From: Dictyobacter vulcani
GTDB taxonomy: Bacteria > Chloroflexota > Ktedonobacteria > Ktedonobacterales > Ktedonobacteraceae
Reading direction: 5' to 3'
DNA length: 64,000 nucleotides
Assembly (NCBI RefSeq): GCF_008974265.1
Contig: NZ_BKZW01000001.1
Span: forward strand, 372,001 to 436,000
The position numbers and the translations under genes were made by a program. The notes under the pieces are model-generated. The model did no database searches and had not been told where the DNA came from. It worked only from the letters and a program-made list of their open reading frames with translations. Below are positions 1-8,537 of this stretch, piece by piece. Every line of letters starts with the position of its first letter. Within the stretch, counting starts at the first letter, position 1.

Positions 1-171
1 ATCCCCCAACGCCACAGCAAGCCCACCCTGCGCATAGCGTGTATTACTCTCACCAAGTTGTCCCTTGGTAAAGAGAGCGACACGTGTCTGCTCCGATAAA
101 CGTAAGGCCACTGAGAGTCCCGCGATGCCGCCACCAATAATCGCAACATCAAACGGTTGGCAGTGAGTCAT
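1..171 (-). CDS. nadB: L-aspartate oxidase (NadB), N-terminal 57 residues, cut by window edge
   Basis: FAD enzyme that oxidises L-aspartate to iminoaspartate, the first step of de novo NAD synthesis. Seen: the start ATG is at 169-171 on the reverse strand with GAAGGAG upstream (180-186). Residues 11-18 (IIGGGIAG) form the FAD-binding glycine loop. Residues 35-50, ending in RYAQGG, match the conserved stretch after the first beta-alpha unit of the NadB/succinate dehydrogenase flavoprotein family; the YAQGG form is typical of NadB. The rest lies outside the window. A fumarate reductase or SdhA flavoprotein is the alternative, but the lack of an N-terminal extension and the YAQGG form favour NadB. 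Confidence 0.8.
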   Translation of the reverse strand, partial: MTHCQPFDVAIIGGGIAGLSVALRLSEQTRVALFTKGQLGESNTRYAQGGLAVALGD

Positions 172-189
172 GCCTTATTCTCCTTCGAA

Positions 190-210
190 TAAGTGTAACT
201 TGTACACTTA
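190..210. promoter_or_regulatory. Perfect 8-bp palindrome upstream of nadB, operator candidate
   Basis: TAAGTGTA (190-197) and TACACTTA (203-210) are perfect inverted arms with a 5 bp spacer, 19 bp upstream of the nadB start and just above its RBS. Related half-sites TACACT (243-248) and AGTGTA (269-274) lie further up, where the promoter should be. This looks like the binding site of a dimeric repressor, plausibly an NAD-biosynthesis regulator. The regulator is not in this window. Confidence 0.5.
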
Positions 211-566
211 CGACTCAGACAAAAAAGAAAAGGTGTTTTCTATACACTAAGTCATACCTTTGGTGTAGAGTGTACCCTATTTTGGGGCGTTTGTCCATGC
301 CAGATCATGCCAATCTGCCAATATCCTCGAATTTCCTTGTATAGTACGACTGTTCAGTTTTTTCCTCACAATACCTGAGCGTGTGTCTGAACCTCGCTTT
401 TATGGGATACTTTGTCGCCAGGTTTTCGCGCCTGCGGCGCTCAAAATTTTAGGAGGTGGTGAAAAAGATCTAATACTAACCATCCATTTCTTCTTTGAAG
501 TGCCTGCTGACATATGGGCCCTTTACATTAAAGTATTTTTATATTTATAGAAGAAGTGATTGTAGC

Positions 567-595
567 TTGACAGCATATTGAAAGTATGGCATAGT
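567..595 (+). promoter_or_regulatory. Sigma-70-type promoter candidate for the amino-sugar operon
   Basis: TTGACA (567-572), 17 bp spacer, CATAGT (590-595). The -35 is a consensus match and the -10 matches 4 of 6. It faces the ABC transporter operon starting at 951, leaving a leader of about 350 nt. Apart from this promoter and the next site, 275-950 shows no gene I can support. Confidence 0.45.
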
Positions 596-610
596 GTTAA
601 AAATGCAGTA

Positions 611-625
611 GTTGGTCTATACAAC
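611..625. promoter_or_regulatory. DasR/NagR-like (dre) operator candidate
   Basis: The site contains TGGTCTATACAA, one base from TGGTCTATACCA, the form bound by NagR/DasR-type GntR regulators of amino-sugar genes. GTTG and CAAC form the outer arms. It lies about 16 bp after the -10 of the candidate promoter, where a bound repressor would block transcription. The GntR/UTRA regulator encoded at 5565-6311 in the same operon is the natural candidate protein. Confidence 0.5.
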
Positions 626-950
626 CTATCGACTATAACAGCTAGCATTCTTAAAGGACCAGGGAAGGAGCCAGCGCCAACAAAAGCATTGCGTAAATAT
701 TTCTCGCAATATACTTTATGTCTCTTTCTTCACTTATCCTTCGGTAAAAGCATCTGATGGATCTTTCTTCGAGCAAGGCAAAAGGTATTTCAGATCAATT
801 TTGCTTAAAAGCAGTATTTGGCATTGAGGGAGAAGAACAGAGAGCGATGGATGCTCCCTTTGTTCGCAGATGGCAAAGATGCTATTATAGCAAAATACCC
901 TATTTACACCCATGCGGGCCCCAAACATAGCACATTGAGGAGAAATAAGC

Positions 951-2258
951 ATGAGTACTGTTACACGGCGACAGTTTTTCATTGAAGGTGGTAAGGCGGT
1001 AGTGGGCACCAGCGCCCTGGCGGCGCTACTGGCAGCCTGCGGCGAGGCAGGTACAGGTTCCACCGCAACCCAGGACATTACGTTGAAGTACTGGACACTG
1101 GGCTATCAACCAGGTGGAGCTAATACCACTGGCAAACTCACTGATGCGGCAGTAGCAGCCTATAAGAAAAAACATGCCCATATTGATGTCAAAATTACCG
1201 GCTACACAGGTGATAATGCTGGCTTTACCAAGGTGACGCAGGCAGTCGGTGGTGGCGCTTCTGTAGATCTCTTCCGCTTCCCAGCCGATAATCTGCCTTT
1301 GCTGGTCAAACAGGGTATGGTTCAGCCTATCGATGATTATTTGACAGCCGATGATAAAGCTGATATGTATCCTAATCTGCTTGATGCGATCAAGTTTAAT
1401 GGCAAAACATATGCCTGGCCACTGTGGGTTCCGCCTGTTGGTATGTATCTAAATCTGGATATCTTTAAAGAGCGTGGCGTACCTGTTCCTGATGATAACT
1501 GGACGTATGAGCAGTTTGTGGCAATTGCACAGAAATTGACCTTTACCCGCGCTAATGGACAAAAGGTCTATGGTTTTACAGGTGCGATCGATCCTGACCT
1601 GGTCAATACCTGGCCTATCATCATGGGCGATGGTGGCGTGCCGATTACTCCAGATAATAAGAAGTATGCCTTTGATACCCCTGAAGCCATCAGTGGTTTG
1701 CAGAAGTTGGCCGATCTGGCTCTGAAGTATAAAGTCACACCTCCTGACTTTGGTACACAATCTCCCGATGATATTGGCACTGGTTTTAGCCAGCACAAAA
1801 ATTATGCCATGTACTGCGCACCCAGCGGGGACTCGGGTGGCTATGCAGCGATGAATATGAACTTTACGGTCAAGCCAATGCCCATTGGTAAACTTGGCAA
1901 GCATTTAACCACCGGTGGCATCGGTCTGATCGCGGTCGCGAAGTCAGGCAATACAGATAAGACAAAAGCTGCGATGGACATGGCACGCTACCTGACCGGC
2001 AGCGATGTTGCTAAAGATGTGCCCAAGTATTATCTGGCTCCAGGTGCCCGTAAATCGATTACAGTAACTGACCCCATCAATAAATTTACACCGTTTGTAT
2101 CTTATACGTACCTCATGCCATTGATTTCGTCATGGGCGCAGGTTCGTACACTCATCCATACCCATATTCAAAATGCAGTTCTGGGCAAGGAAAAGCCAGA
2201 GCAGGCCTTCAAAGCTCCTGCAGATGAAATCAACTCCATTCTCTCCGATAATCAGTAA
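951..2258 (+). CDS. ABC transporter sugar-binding lipoprotein
   Basis: Extracellular solute-binding protein (family 1, sugar type), 435 residues, the usual length. The N-terminus carries a twin-arginine motif (TRRQFF, residues 5-10), a hydrophobic stretch and a lipobox LLAAC with Cys30, so export by Tat and lipid anchoring are likely. RBS GAGGAGA stands before ATG 951. It is the first gene of an operon with two permeases, AnmK, a GntR regulator and MurQ, which points to an amino sugar of peptidoglycan origin (MurNAc or 1,6-anhydroMurNAc) as ligand. That specificity is inferred from context only. Confidence 0.85.
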   Translation: MSTVTRRQFFIEGGKAVVGTSALAALLAACGEAGTGSTATQDITLKYWTLGYQPGGANTTGKLTDAAVAAYKKKHAHIDVKITGYTGDNAGFTKVTQAVGGGASVDLFRFPADNLPLLVKQGMVQPIDDYLTADDKADMYPNLLDAIKFNGKTYAWPLWVPPVGMYLNLDIFKERGVPVPDDNWTYEQFVAIAQKLTFTRANGQKVYGFTGAIDPDLVNTWPIIMGDGGVPITPDNKKYAFDTPEAISGLQKLADLALKYKVTPPDFGTQSPDDIGTGFSQHKNYAMYCAPSGDSGGYAAMNMNFTVKPMPIGKLGKHLTTGGIGLIAVAKSGNTDKTKAAMDMARYLTGSDVAKDVPKYYLAPGARKSITVTDPINKFTPFVSYTYLMPLISSWAQVRTLIHTHIQNAVLGKEKPEQAFKAPADEINSILSDNQ

Positions 2259-2407
2259 GTTCTGGCATCAGGAAAAGAACCGGGAGGTTTTCCCTCCTGG
2301 TGCTTTTCCGCCCTCTGCCTGGCATACTATGAAAAAGCAATCGTAAGACGCCGCTCACTCGATTGAATGGTATACCGTCGTTTTGAGTCTCGATGAGGAG
2401 GATGGCC

Positions 2408-3346
2408 ATGTCGGACGTACAATTGGCAGAGGCAAAAACACGCCCTGCTTCCCGACCAAATCCCATTAAACGTTTCATTAAACAGCATGGTTGGAGTTAT
2501 GCATTTGTACTACCCAGCATGCTTTGTTTCGCATTATTTACGCTGTTCCCGGTCGCCTGGGCCCTTATTATCTCTTTTCAACAGGGAGATATCGTTTCAG
2601 ATAACCAGTGGGTTGGCTTCAAAAACTATTTACGGGCCTTTACCACCGATAGTGGTGTGTTTGTGAAGGCTATTCAAAACACACTGTACTATACGATATT
2701 AACAGTAGTCGCTAATATTTTGATCGCTCTGGCACTGGCAGCGTTGATCCAGGGTAGACATAAACATGTTAAAACCTTTTTCCTGGCCGCATTCTATCTG
2801 CCCGCGGTAACAAGTTCGGTCATCATAGCGGTGGTCTGGAAGTTTATCTACAATTCAGAGTATGGCTTCTTAAATTACCTGCTCAGTCTGGTACACATTG
2901 CTCCCATGCGCTGGCTTTCCGATCCTAATCTGGTCCTGAACAGCATCACACTCTCGACTATTCTAACGATTCCAGCCACAGGTATTGTCTTGTTCAATGC
3001 TGCGATGGGAAGTATCCCGCCGGAATATTATGAAGCAGCACGCCTGGATGGTGCTGGTCCGATTATGTGCTGGTGGCATATTACCCTGCCATTGATCAAG
3101 TCCACGACCCTTTATGTGGTTGTGTTGTATACCATTGCCAGTTTCCAGGTCTTTGAAAAAGTATTTATCCTGGTACCAAGCGGCGTCGGCAATAGCACAC
3201 AGGTCATTGTAACCCAGATCTATCAAAACGCCTTCCAGCAGTTCCGCTATGGTATTGCATCGGCCCAGGCTTTCATCTTGTTCTTAATGATTGCCGCCGT
3301 CACGGTGGTCCAGTTCCGCTTTTTCAGAAGTGATGTGGAGTATTAA
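2408..3346 (+). CDS. ABC sugar transporter permease, MalF/UgpA type
   Basis: Inner-membrane permease of a carbohydrate uptake (CUT1) importer, about six transmembrane segments. The EAA-loop region is visible near the C-terminal third (EYYEAARLDGAGPIMCWWHI), where the ATPase docks. In-frame ATGs occur at 2393, 2402 and 2408. GAGGAGG (2395-2401) lies 6 bp before 2408 and overlaps the first two, so 2408 is chosen. It sits between the binding protein and the second permease (3 bp gap). No ATPase gene is in the operon, so a shared MsmK/MsiK-like ATPase encoded elsewhere is expected. Confidence 0.85.
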   Translation: MSDVQLAEAKTRPASRPNPIKRFIKQHGWSYAFVLPSMLCFALFTLFPVAWALIISFQQGDIVSDNQWVGFKNYLRAFTTDSGVFVKAIQNTLYYTILTVVANILIALALAALIQGRHKHVKTFFLAAFYLPAVTSSVIIAVVWKFIYNSEYGFLNYLLSLVHIAPMRWLSDPNLVLNSITLSTILTIPATGIVLFNAAMGSIPPEYYEAARLDGAGPIMCWWHITLPLIKSTTLYVVVLYTIASFQVFEKVFILVPSGVGNSTQVIVTQIYQNAFQQFRYGIASAQAFILFLMIAAVTVVQFRFFRSDVEY

Positions 3347-3349
3347 GTT

Positions 3350-4210
3350 ATGGCACAGCATTCAGTTCACTTGAAACGCACAAGGAAACCAGTCAAATGG
3401 ACAAGCATTATGGCCTGGATTATCCTGCTCATTGCAGCGGTAGTGGCTCTCTGGCCTATGTACTGGCTCTTCATTACAGCATTAACGCCAACAACATTTG
3501 CGATTAAAACACCGCCCGACCTTATTCCACTGCATGCCAGCATTGACAACTTTCAACGCTTGTTGACACAAGCCTCCGATTATTGGTCCTGGGGCAAAAA
3601 TAGTATCATTATTGCGCTGACAATTACGATATTCCATATCTTTTTTGATACACTGGCTGGTTATGCCTTTGCCAAGAAAAACTTTCCCGGTAAGGATTTC
3701 TTGTTCTGGTTGCTGGTAGCGACGATGATGATTCCATCGTATGTGACTTTTATTCCGCTCTATGTAGAGACGCGCAACCTGGGCCTGCTCGACAATTTGC
3801 TGGCGGTAATCTTACCAGGACTGGCTGGCGTCTTTGGCATCTTTTTGATGCGCCAGTATATCCAGACGCTACCAACAGAACTGCTGGAGGCTGCCAGAAT
3901 GGATGGTTGTGGTGAGCTTCGCGTCTTCTGGCACGTGATCTTGCCGCTCTCCAAACCAGCAGTAGGTGCCCTGGCTATCATGGTCTTCGTACAGCATTGG
4001 AACGATTTCTTCTGGCCACTGGTCGTCTTACAGTCAAGCAGTAACTATACCTTACCAGTTGGCGTGGCTGGCTTACAGGGTGAGTTTACCACGGACTTTG
4101 GTATTATTTTCGCCGGAGCAGCCCTGGCAGCCTTACCAATGATCATCTTCTTTATGATCTTCCAACGCAATTTCCTCAGTGGAGTGCGCATGGGAGCAAT
4201 TAAGGGGTAA
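3350..4210 (+). CDS. ABC sugar transporter permease, MalG/UgpE type
   Basis: Second permease of the importer, 286 residues, about six transmembrane helices. It has the MalG-type EAA motif (LLEAARMDGCGELRVFWHVI) and the usual C-terminal ending (QRNFLSGVRMGAIKG). It starts 3 bp after the previous permease and is followed 6 bp later by anmK, so the transporter and the kinase are almost certainly co-transcribed. Confidence 0.87.
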   Translation: MAQHSVHLKRTRKPVKWTSIMAWIILLIAAVVALWPMYWLFITALTPTTFAIKTPPDLIPLHASIDNFQRLLTQASDYWSWGKNSIIIALTITIFHIFFDTLAGYAFAKKNFPGKDFLFWLLVATMMIPSYVTFIPLYVETRNLGLLDNLLAVILPGLAGVFGIFLMRQYIQTLPTELLEAARMDGCGELRVFWHVILPLSKPAVGALAIMVFVQHWNDFFWPLVVLQSSSNYTLPVGVAGLQGEFTTDFGIIFAGAALAALPMIIFFMIFQRNFLSGVRMGAIKG

Positions 4211-4216
4211 TGGTAT

Positions 4217-5455
4217 ATGCGTGTAGTTGGAATGAATTCAGGCACCTCGGTTGATGGAATCAATCTTGCCCTTTGTGAGTTTTTGCCAGGACCTCAACTT
4301 GCTACCCTCTCTTGCCGTCTACTGGCACAAAAGGAATATCCGCACGAGCAGCAATTGCAGCAGCAGGTGCTACGGCTATGCCGCGCCAAACATGCGCCGC
4401 TGGATGAGTTGACTGAATTAAACTTTATCCTGGGAGAAGCTTTTGCGGCCGCCTTTTTGCGCTTTATAAAGGATGAAGAAATAGCAATCGAAGATATTGA
4501 CGTAATTGCCTCACATGGGCAGACGCTCTACCATTTAGTAGAAGCTGGACGCACCCTCTCAACGCTCCAGATAGGAGAGGCTGCGGTGATTGCTCAACGG
4601 ACAGGGATTACGACGGTCGCAGATTTTCGCGTGGCTGATATGGCAGCAGGGGGCCAGGGAGCCCCACTGGTCTCTTTCCTGGATGCACTGTTGTTCGCGG
4701 ATGAGCAAAAAAATCGGGCACTGCAAAATATTGGTGGTATCGGCAATGTCACCTTCTTACCAGCAGGTCAGGGAAGTATAGGGGCCTATGCCTTTGATAC
4801 CGGACCTGGCAATGTGTTGATTGATTATGGAGCACGCTACTTCACACAAGGTAAAGCTGGATTTGACCAGGATGGCAAGCTGGCACGCAGCGGCCAGCCC
4901 GATCAAAGATTAATCGCTGAGGTCCTGGTTCATCCTTATTTCCAGCAAGCACCACCAAAAACCACGGGCCGCGAACTGTTCGGTGACGCCTTTGCCGAAG
5001 CTATACTCAACAAGGCTCAGCAACGCCAACTCTCTATAGAGGATACTATGGCAACCCTGACAGCGATTACCGTCAAGAGCATTGCCCGGGCGTATCAAAA
5101 CTTTGGGCCAGCCCGACTCGACGAGGTTATCGTCAGTGGCGGCGGCAGCTACAATCCAGTGCTCATGGAAGGTTTACAGGCAGCCCTACCCGATAGCCAG
5201 GTAAGTTCTTTTGATAGGCTGGGATTACCAGCCAGCGCCAAGGAAGCAGTTACATTTGCCCTGCTGGGTCATGAAGCTGTTCATGGTCGCTCAGCTAATT
5301 TGCCTCAATGTACAGGTGCCAGCACGCATACCATTCTAGGCAAGATCACACCGGGTAAAAACTACTTGCACGTACTGCAAAAACTGGCTAAGTCAGCCCG
5401 GCCTGATCCTGCACATCTGACCAGGCTAATCTTCGTCGGATCAGAGCAGGAATGA
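4217..5455 (+). CDS. anmK: Anhydro-N-acetylmuramic acid kinase
   Basis: Phosphorylates and opens 1,6-anhydroMurNAc to MurNAc-6-phosphate, which MurQ (6397-7326) then cleaves. The N-terminal signature [15 protein letters not shown] (residues 5-19), the central [11 protein letters not shown] and the late [12 protein letters not shown] motif mark the AnmK family of the ASKHA fold. Its 412 residues are slightly long, with a short C-terminal tail. AnmK is best known from Gram-negative recycling of murein; here it is coupled to an ABC importer rather than to AmpG. Confidence 0.93.
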   Translation: MRVVGMNSGTSVDGINLALCEFLPGPQLATLSCRLLAQKEYPHEQQLQQQVLRLCRAKHAPLDELTELNFILGEAFAAAFLRFIKDEEIAIEDIDVIASHGQTLYHLVEAGRTLSTLQIGEAAVIAQRTGITTVADFRVADMAAGGQGAPLVSFLDALLFADEQKNRALQNIGGIGNVTFLPAGQGSIGAYAFDTGPGNVLIDYGARYFTQGKAGFDQDGKLARSGQPDQRLIAEVLVHPYFQQAPPKTTGRELFGDAFAEAILNKAQQRQLSIEDTMATLTAITVKSIARAYQNFGPARLDEVIVSGGGSYNPVLMEGLQAALPDSQVSSFDRLGLPASAKEAVTFALLGHEAVHGRSANLPQCTGASTHTILGKITPGKNYLHVLQKLAKSARPDPAHLTRLIFVGSEQE

Positions 5456-5564
5456 GCACAAAGCTAGAGCAGATGATAGATCCCGATAAGAGCTGATGCA
5501 CAACAAAGGGCAGCAAAAACAACTGCGCTTCGAGCGCACGCTGTGATACAGATAGGATAGACTC

Positions 5565-6311
5565 ATGCATACAACCCATCGGAAAGGGCCGTTACCACGC
5601 TACTATCAATTAAAAGAAATCATGCGCGAGAAAATCAATGCACAGGATTGGAAACCGGGTGATCTGATTCCTTCTGAACGGGAATTGAGTGAGCAGTATG
5701 GTATCAGCCGGATGACTGCACGACAGGCCATCACTGAATTGGTCAACGAAGGACTCTTCTACCGGGAACAAGGCAAAGGCACGTTTGTCAGTCGGCACAA
5801 AATCACACAGCAGTTAATGCATTTGACCGGCTTTACCGAGGATATTCGTGCACGTGGACAGCGTCCTACCACCCGGGTGCTATCAGCACAGATGTGTCCG
5901 GCAGATGAGACGACGGCCGAACATTTGCGCATCAAAACAGGTCAGCTCATTTTTACACTGCGGCGCTTACGTCTGGCCGATGATGAACCATTAGCCTTAG
6001 AAGTTTCGCACCTCAATTTTATCGGTTGCGAAAAATTGCTTGAAGAAGATCTGGAACACAATTCACTTTACCAATTGCTTGAAAACCAATATGGCCTGGT
6101 CCTTATCGAAGCGGAACAGGAACTTGAAGCGGGCCTGGTTGGGAACAAAGAGGCTGAACAACTTCAGCTACCATCGGGTAGTCCAGCCCTCTATACCTGC
6201 CGAACCGTCTATACTGAACGTAACGTACCAATTGAATATGCTCGCTCTATGTATTGCGGACATAAATATGTTTTCTATACCAGTCTGAAGCGCGAACAAC
6301 TCCTGTCATAA
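5565..6311 (+). CDS. GntR-family regulator with UTRA domain (NagR/DasR-like)
   Basis: Residues 10-75 form a GntR winged helix (PSERELSEQYGISRMTARQA, then EGLFYREQGKGTFVS). Residues 90-245 form a UTRA effector domain, which in the HutC/NagR subfamily binds small metabolites such as GlcNAc-6-P. Lying between anmK and murQ, it probably senses an intermediate of the pathway and represses the operon; a dre-like site at 611-625 fits. The gap before it (5456-5564) shows no obvious promoter. Confidence 0.88.
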   Translation: MHTTHRKGPLPRYYQLKEIMREKINAQDWKPGDLIPSERELSEQYGISRMTARQAITELVNEGLFYREQGKGTFVSRHKITQQLMHLTGFTEDIRARGQRPTTRVLSAQMCPADETTAEHLRIKTGQLIFTLRRLRLADDEPLALEVSHLNFIGCEKLLEEDLEHNSLYQLLENQYGLVLIEAEQELEAGLVGNKEAEQLQLPSGSPALYTCRTVYTERNVPIEYARSMYCGHKYVFYTSLKREQLLS

Positions 6312-6396
6312 GCATACGTTCACAGCAATATATATTTTTTGTTCATCAGATGGATATATTCAATAGAGCACCATATTTTTCCAGGGAGAATAACAT

Positions 6397-7326
6397 ATGT
6401 CACAGAAGCCGCTCCACACCGAACCAACCCTTGCGACGTTAGAGACCGAAAAAACAAATCCTGCAACCACCACCATTGACCAGATGAGTGGTCTGGAAAT
6501 TGCTCAGACAATGAATGCGGAAGATGCCAGAGTTGCAGAGGCTATACAATCTGAATTACCTGGAATTGGACAGGCGATTGAAGGCATCGCAGAGCGGATG
6601 CTAAAAGGTGGGCGGCTGATCTATATTGGTGCCGGAACTTCAGGACGCCTGGGTATCCTGGACGCTTCTGAATGTCCCCCCACATTTAATACCGCACCCG
6701 AACAAGTCATCGGTGTCATCGCCGGTGGTGCCCGTGCCATTACCAGCGCCATCGAAGGTGCAGAAGATGATCCCAGCGCCGGAAAAATGGCCTTGACTGA
6801 ACTCAATATCACGGCCCTTGATAGCGTCGTGGGCTTGGCCGCCAGCGGTCGTACTCCATATGTGCTGGGCGCAGTCGCCTATGCCAGAACGCAGGGGGCC
6901 CTCACGATTGGTATTGCCTGTAACGCGCAGGCTCCACTGGAAGGCGCCGTCGAGATCATGATCGCGCCTGTGGTTGGTCCCGAAGTCATCAGTGGTTCAA
7001 CGCGCCTCAAAGCCGGCAGCGCCCAAAAGATGGTCCTGAATATGCTGAGCACAGGAGCCATGATCCGCCTCGGTAAGACCTATGGCAACCTGATGGTTGA
7101 TGTGCGAGCGACCAACTATAAATTAGCACAACGAGCCGTTAAAATTGTGCAGCTTGCTACCAATTGTGAGCAAGCACGCGCAGAGTCATTGCTTAAAGAG
7201 GCCAATGGTGAAACAAAGATAGCCATCCTGATGGAGCTCACAAATATGTCAGCCGAACAGGCACGACAGGAATTGCATTCCCATGGACAGGTCTTGCGCA
7301 CTACGCTCAATGCTCACGGCAATTAA
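6397..7326 (+). CDS. murQ: N-acetylmuramic acid 6-phosphate etherase
   Basis: SIS-domain lyase that removes D-lactate from MurNAc-6-P to give GlcNAc-6-P. At 309 residues it has the family length. The signature GAGTSGRLGILDASECPPTF (residues about 77-96) and SGRTPYVLGA are clear. RBS CAGGGAG stands ahead of ATG 6397. It is the last gene of the operon and completes the AnmK-MurQ route; NagA/NagB, needed downstream, are not in the window. A terminator follows at 7345. Confidence 0.95.
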   Translation: MSQKPLHTEPTLATLETEKTNPATTTIDQMSGLEIAQTMNAEDARVAEAIQSELPGIGQAIEGIAERMLKGGRLIYIGAGTSGRLGILDASECPPTFNTAPEQVIGVIAGGARAITSAIEGAEDDPSAGKMALTELNITALDSVVGLAASGRTPYVLGAVAYARTQGALTIGIACNAQAPLEGAVEIMIAPVVGPEVISGSTRLKAGSAQKMVLNMLSTGAMIRLGKTYGNLMVDVRATNYKLAQRAVKIVQLATNCEQARAESLLKEANGETKIAILMELTNMSAEQARQELHSHGQVLRTTLNAHGN

Positions 7327-7344
7327 TATTACCAAAAAGACAAG

Positions 7345-7371
7345 AGAGCCTGTGTTACAGATACAGGCTCT
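7345..7371. terminator. Bidirectional terminator between murQ and the reverse membrane gene
   Basis: AGAGCCTGT (7345-7353) and ACAGGCTCT (7363-7371) are perfect 9 bp arms with a 9 nt loop, placed between two convergent genes. The downstream T content is modest (TCTGTCTTC). Confidence 0.6.
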
Positions 7372-7381
7372 TCTGTCTTCA

Positions 7382-7681
7382 TTATCCCTGTTTTATCGCC
7401 GGTGGCTTAATCAGGTAAGTCAGTAACAGTCCAAGCAAACCACTCACAACAATCGAGCCAGCCGAAAGATGGATGGTCCAGATCACCCCGGTTGGGGTGG
7501 CGAATTGGAGCACCAGGAAATAGACCAGGAATAACAACATGGGTGCACACATCGCAAAGAGTCGATAATTAGTCAGCCGTTCTTCTGGATCAGGTCGCAA
7601 CCATGCGTAGGCCACATCCGTCAATATTCCGGCCAGCGAAGCAATTACAATGCTAAGTACACTATCCCCCATTATCGCCAT
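7382..7681 (-). CDS. Small membrane protein, probably the C-terminal part of the next gene
   Basis: 99 residues with about three hydrophobic helices. No function is recognised. It has no good RBS of its own. Its frame stays open upstream into the end of the 7693-8418 gene, where it encodes a further membrane-like stretch (LLYLLLGVTAIVMAIMG). The simplest reading is that this is the 3' third of one membrane gene (7382-8418) broken by a one-base shift near 7693-7726. Confidence 0.5.
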   Translation of the reverse strand: MAIMGDSVLSIVIASLAGILTDVAYAWLRPDPEERLTNYRLFAMCAPMLLFLVYFLVLQFATPTGVIWTIHLSAGSIVVSGLLGLLLTYLIKPPAIKQG

Positions 7682-7692
7682 GACGATAGCAG

Positions 7693-8418
7693 TTACCCCC
7701 AGGAGAAGGTAAAGAAGCCAGGGAAAAGCCGCCAGCGTTGTACTGCAAAGAGAGCATAGCCAGTCACCAGTAAAGCTTGAAAATAAATACTGACCACGGC
7801 CAGCGATTGTCCAGTATTATTGCTGGTTGGCACATAGGTTGGCCAGAATTGCGTTAATGGCTGAAAGCTGGTCAAGATAATCGAAGGGAGAGCCATCAAT
7901 AAAATCTGTGAGAGCACAAGATTCAAACGCTGAATGCCTTGCAGGCTTTTTCCGGTACGATGATAGAGCGCGCGATATGGGCTGGCCAGGAAAATACAGC
8001 CACATGCCATCAATAAAAGGTGCGTAGGACTCATCTCGGCATCAATGTTTTGTTCAATGCCAAAGAAAATATGCCAGAGCATATCCCCTACCCCACCAAT
8101 CGCAAAGCCAGCTACAGCCAGCACAGTCAGTTCATAACCAGACGGAATCGCTTCACGCCAGGAGGATGTACGTGTACGATTGATACAGATCACCCCAAAG
8201 AGAACCAGGGCGGTTGCCAGGAAACCCGAATAGAGGACTGCGTGCCAGGGAGTAAAGAAGGTTTCCAGGCGGGCAAGATGGCTATGGGCCCAGGCATCTA
8301 AGCAGGCTCCTGCCAGAAACCACACGGTAGCCAGCGAAAAAAGAAGGTCAAAACGAGACCCTTCAATGCGATTTTTCTCCACCGGCAACGCCATACGTGT
8401 CGTAGCGTGAATCTTCAT
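7693..8418 (-). CDS. Multi-pass membrane protein of unknown function (frame ends early)
   Basis: 241 residues with about six predicted transmembrane segments and several His/Trp-rich membrane-edge motifs (AWAHSHLARLETFFTPWHAV, MLWHIFFG). I do not recognise a family. The frame stops right after a run of five G at 7696-7700. One extra G there, or a -1 slip at TTTCCCT (7720-7726, reverse), would join it to the 99-residue frame downstream and give a protein of about 345 residues. Confidence 0.6.
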   Translation of the reverse strand: MKIHATTRMALPVEKNRIEGSRFDLLFSLATVWFLAGACLDAWAHSHLARLETFFTPWHAVLYSGFLATALVLFGVICINRTRTSSWREAIPSGYELTVLAVAGFAIGGVGDMLWHIFFGIEQNIDAEMSPTHLLLMACGCIFLASPYRALYHRTGKSLQGIQRLNLVLSQILLMALPSIILTSFQPLTQFWPTYVPTSNNTGQSLAVVSIYFQALLVTGYALFAVQRWRLFPGFFTFSWG

Positions 8419-8537
8419 TCAGCTATTCTCCAATCAACTGTTACAGACACAGCATTAAAACTATAGGAAGCACAAACGGGCAGGTACATCATTTATGCAC
8501 AGAAATAAAGCTGTTGACAATAGTTATATAAATCGTA

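Noticed and set aside
734..1078. 114-codon reverse frame upstream of the binding-protein gene
   Set aside because: Overlaps the RBS and first codons of a clear gene, no RBS, no family resemblance; shadow of the coding strand.
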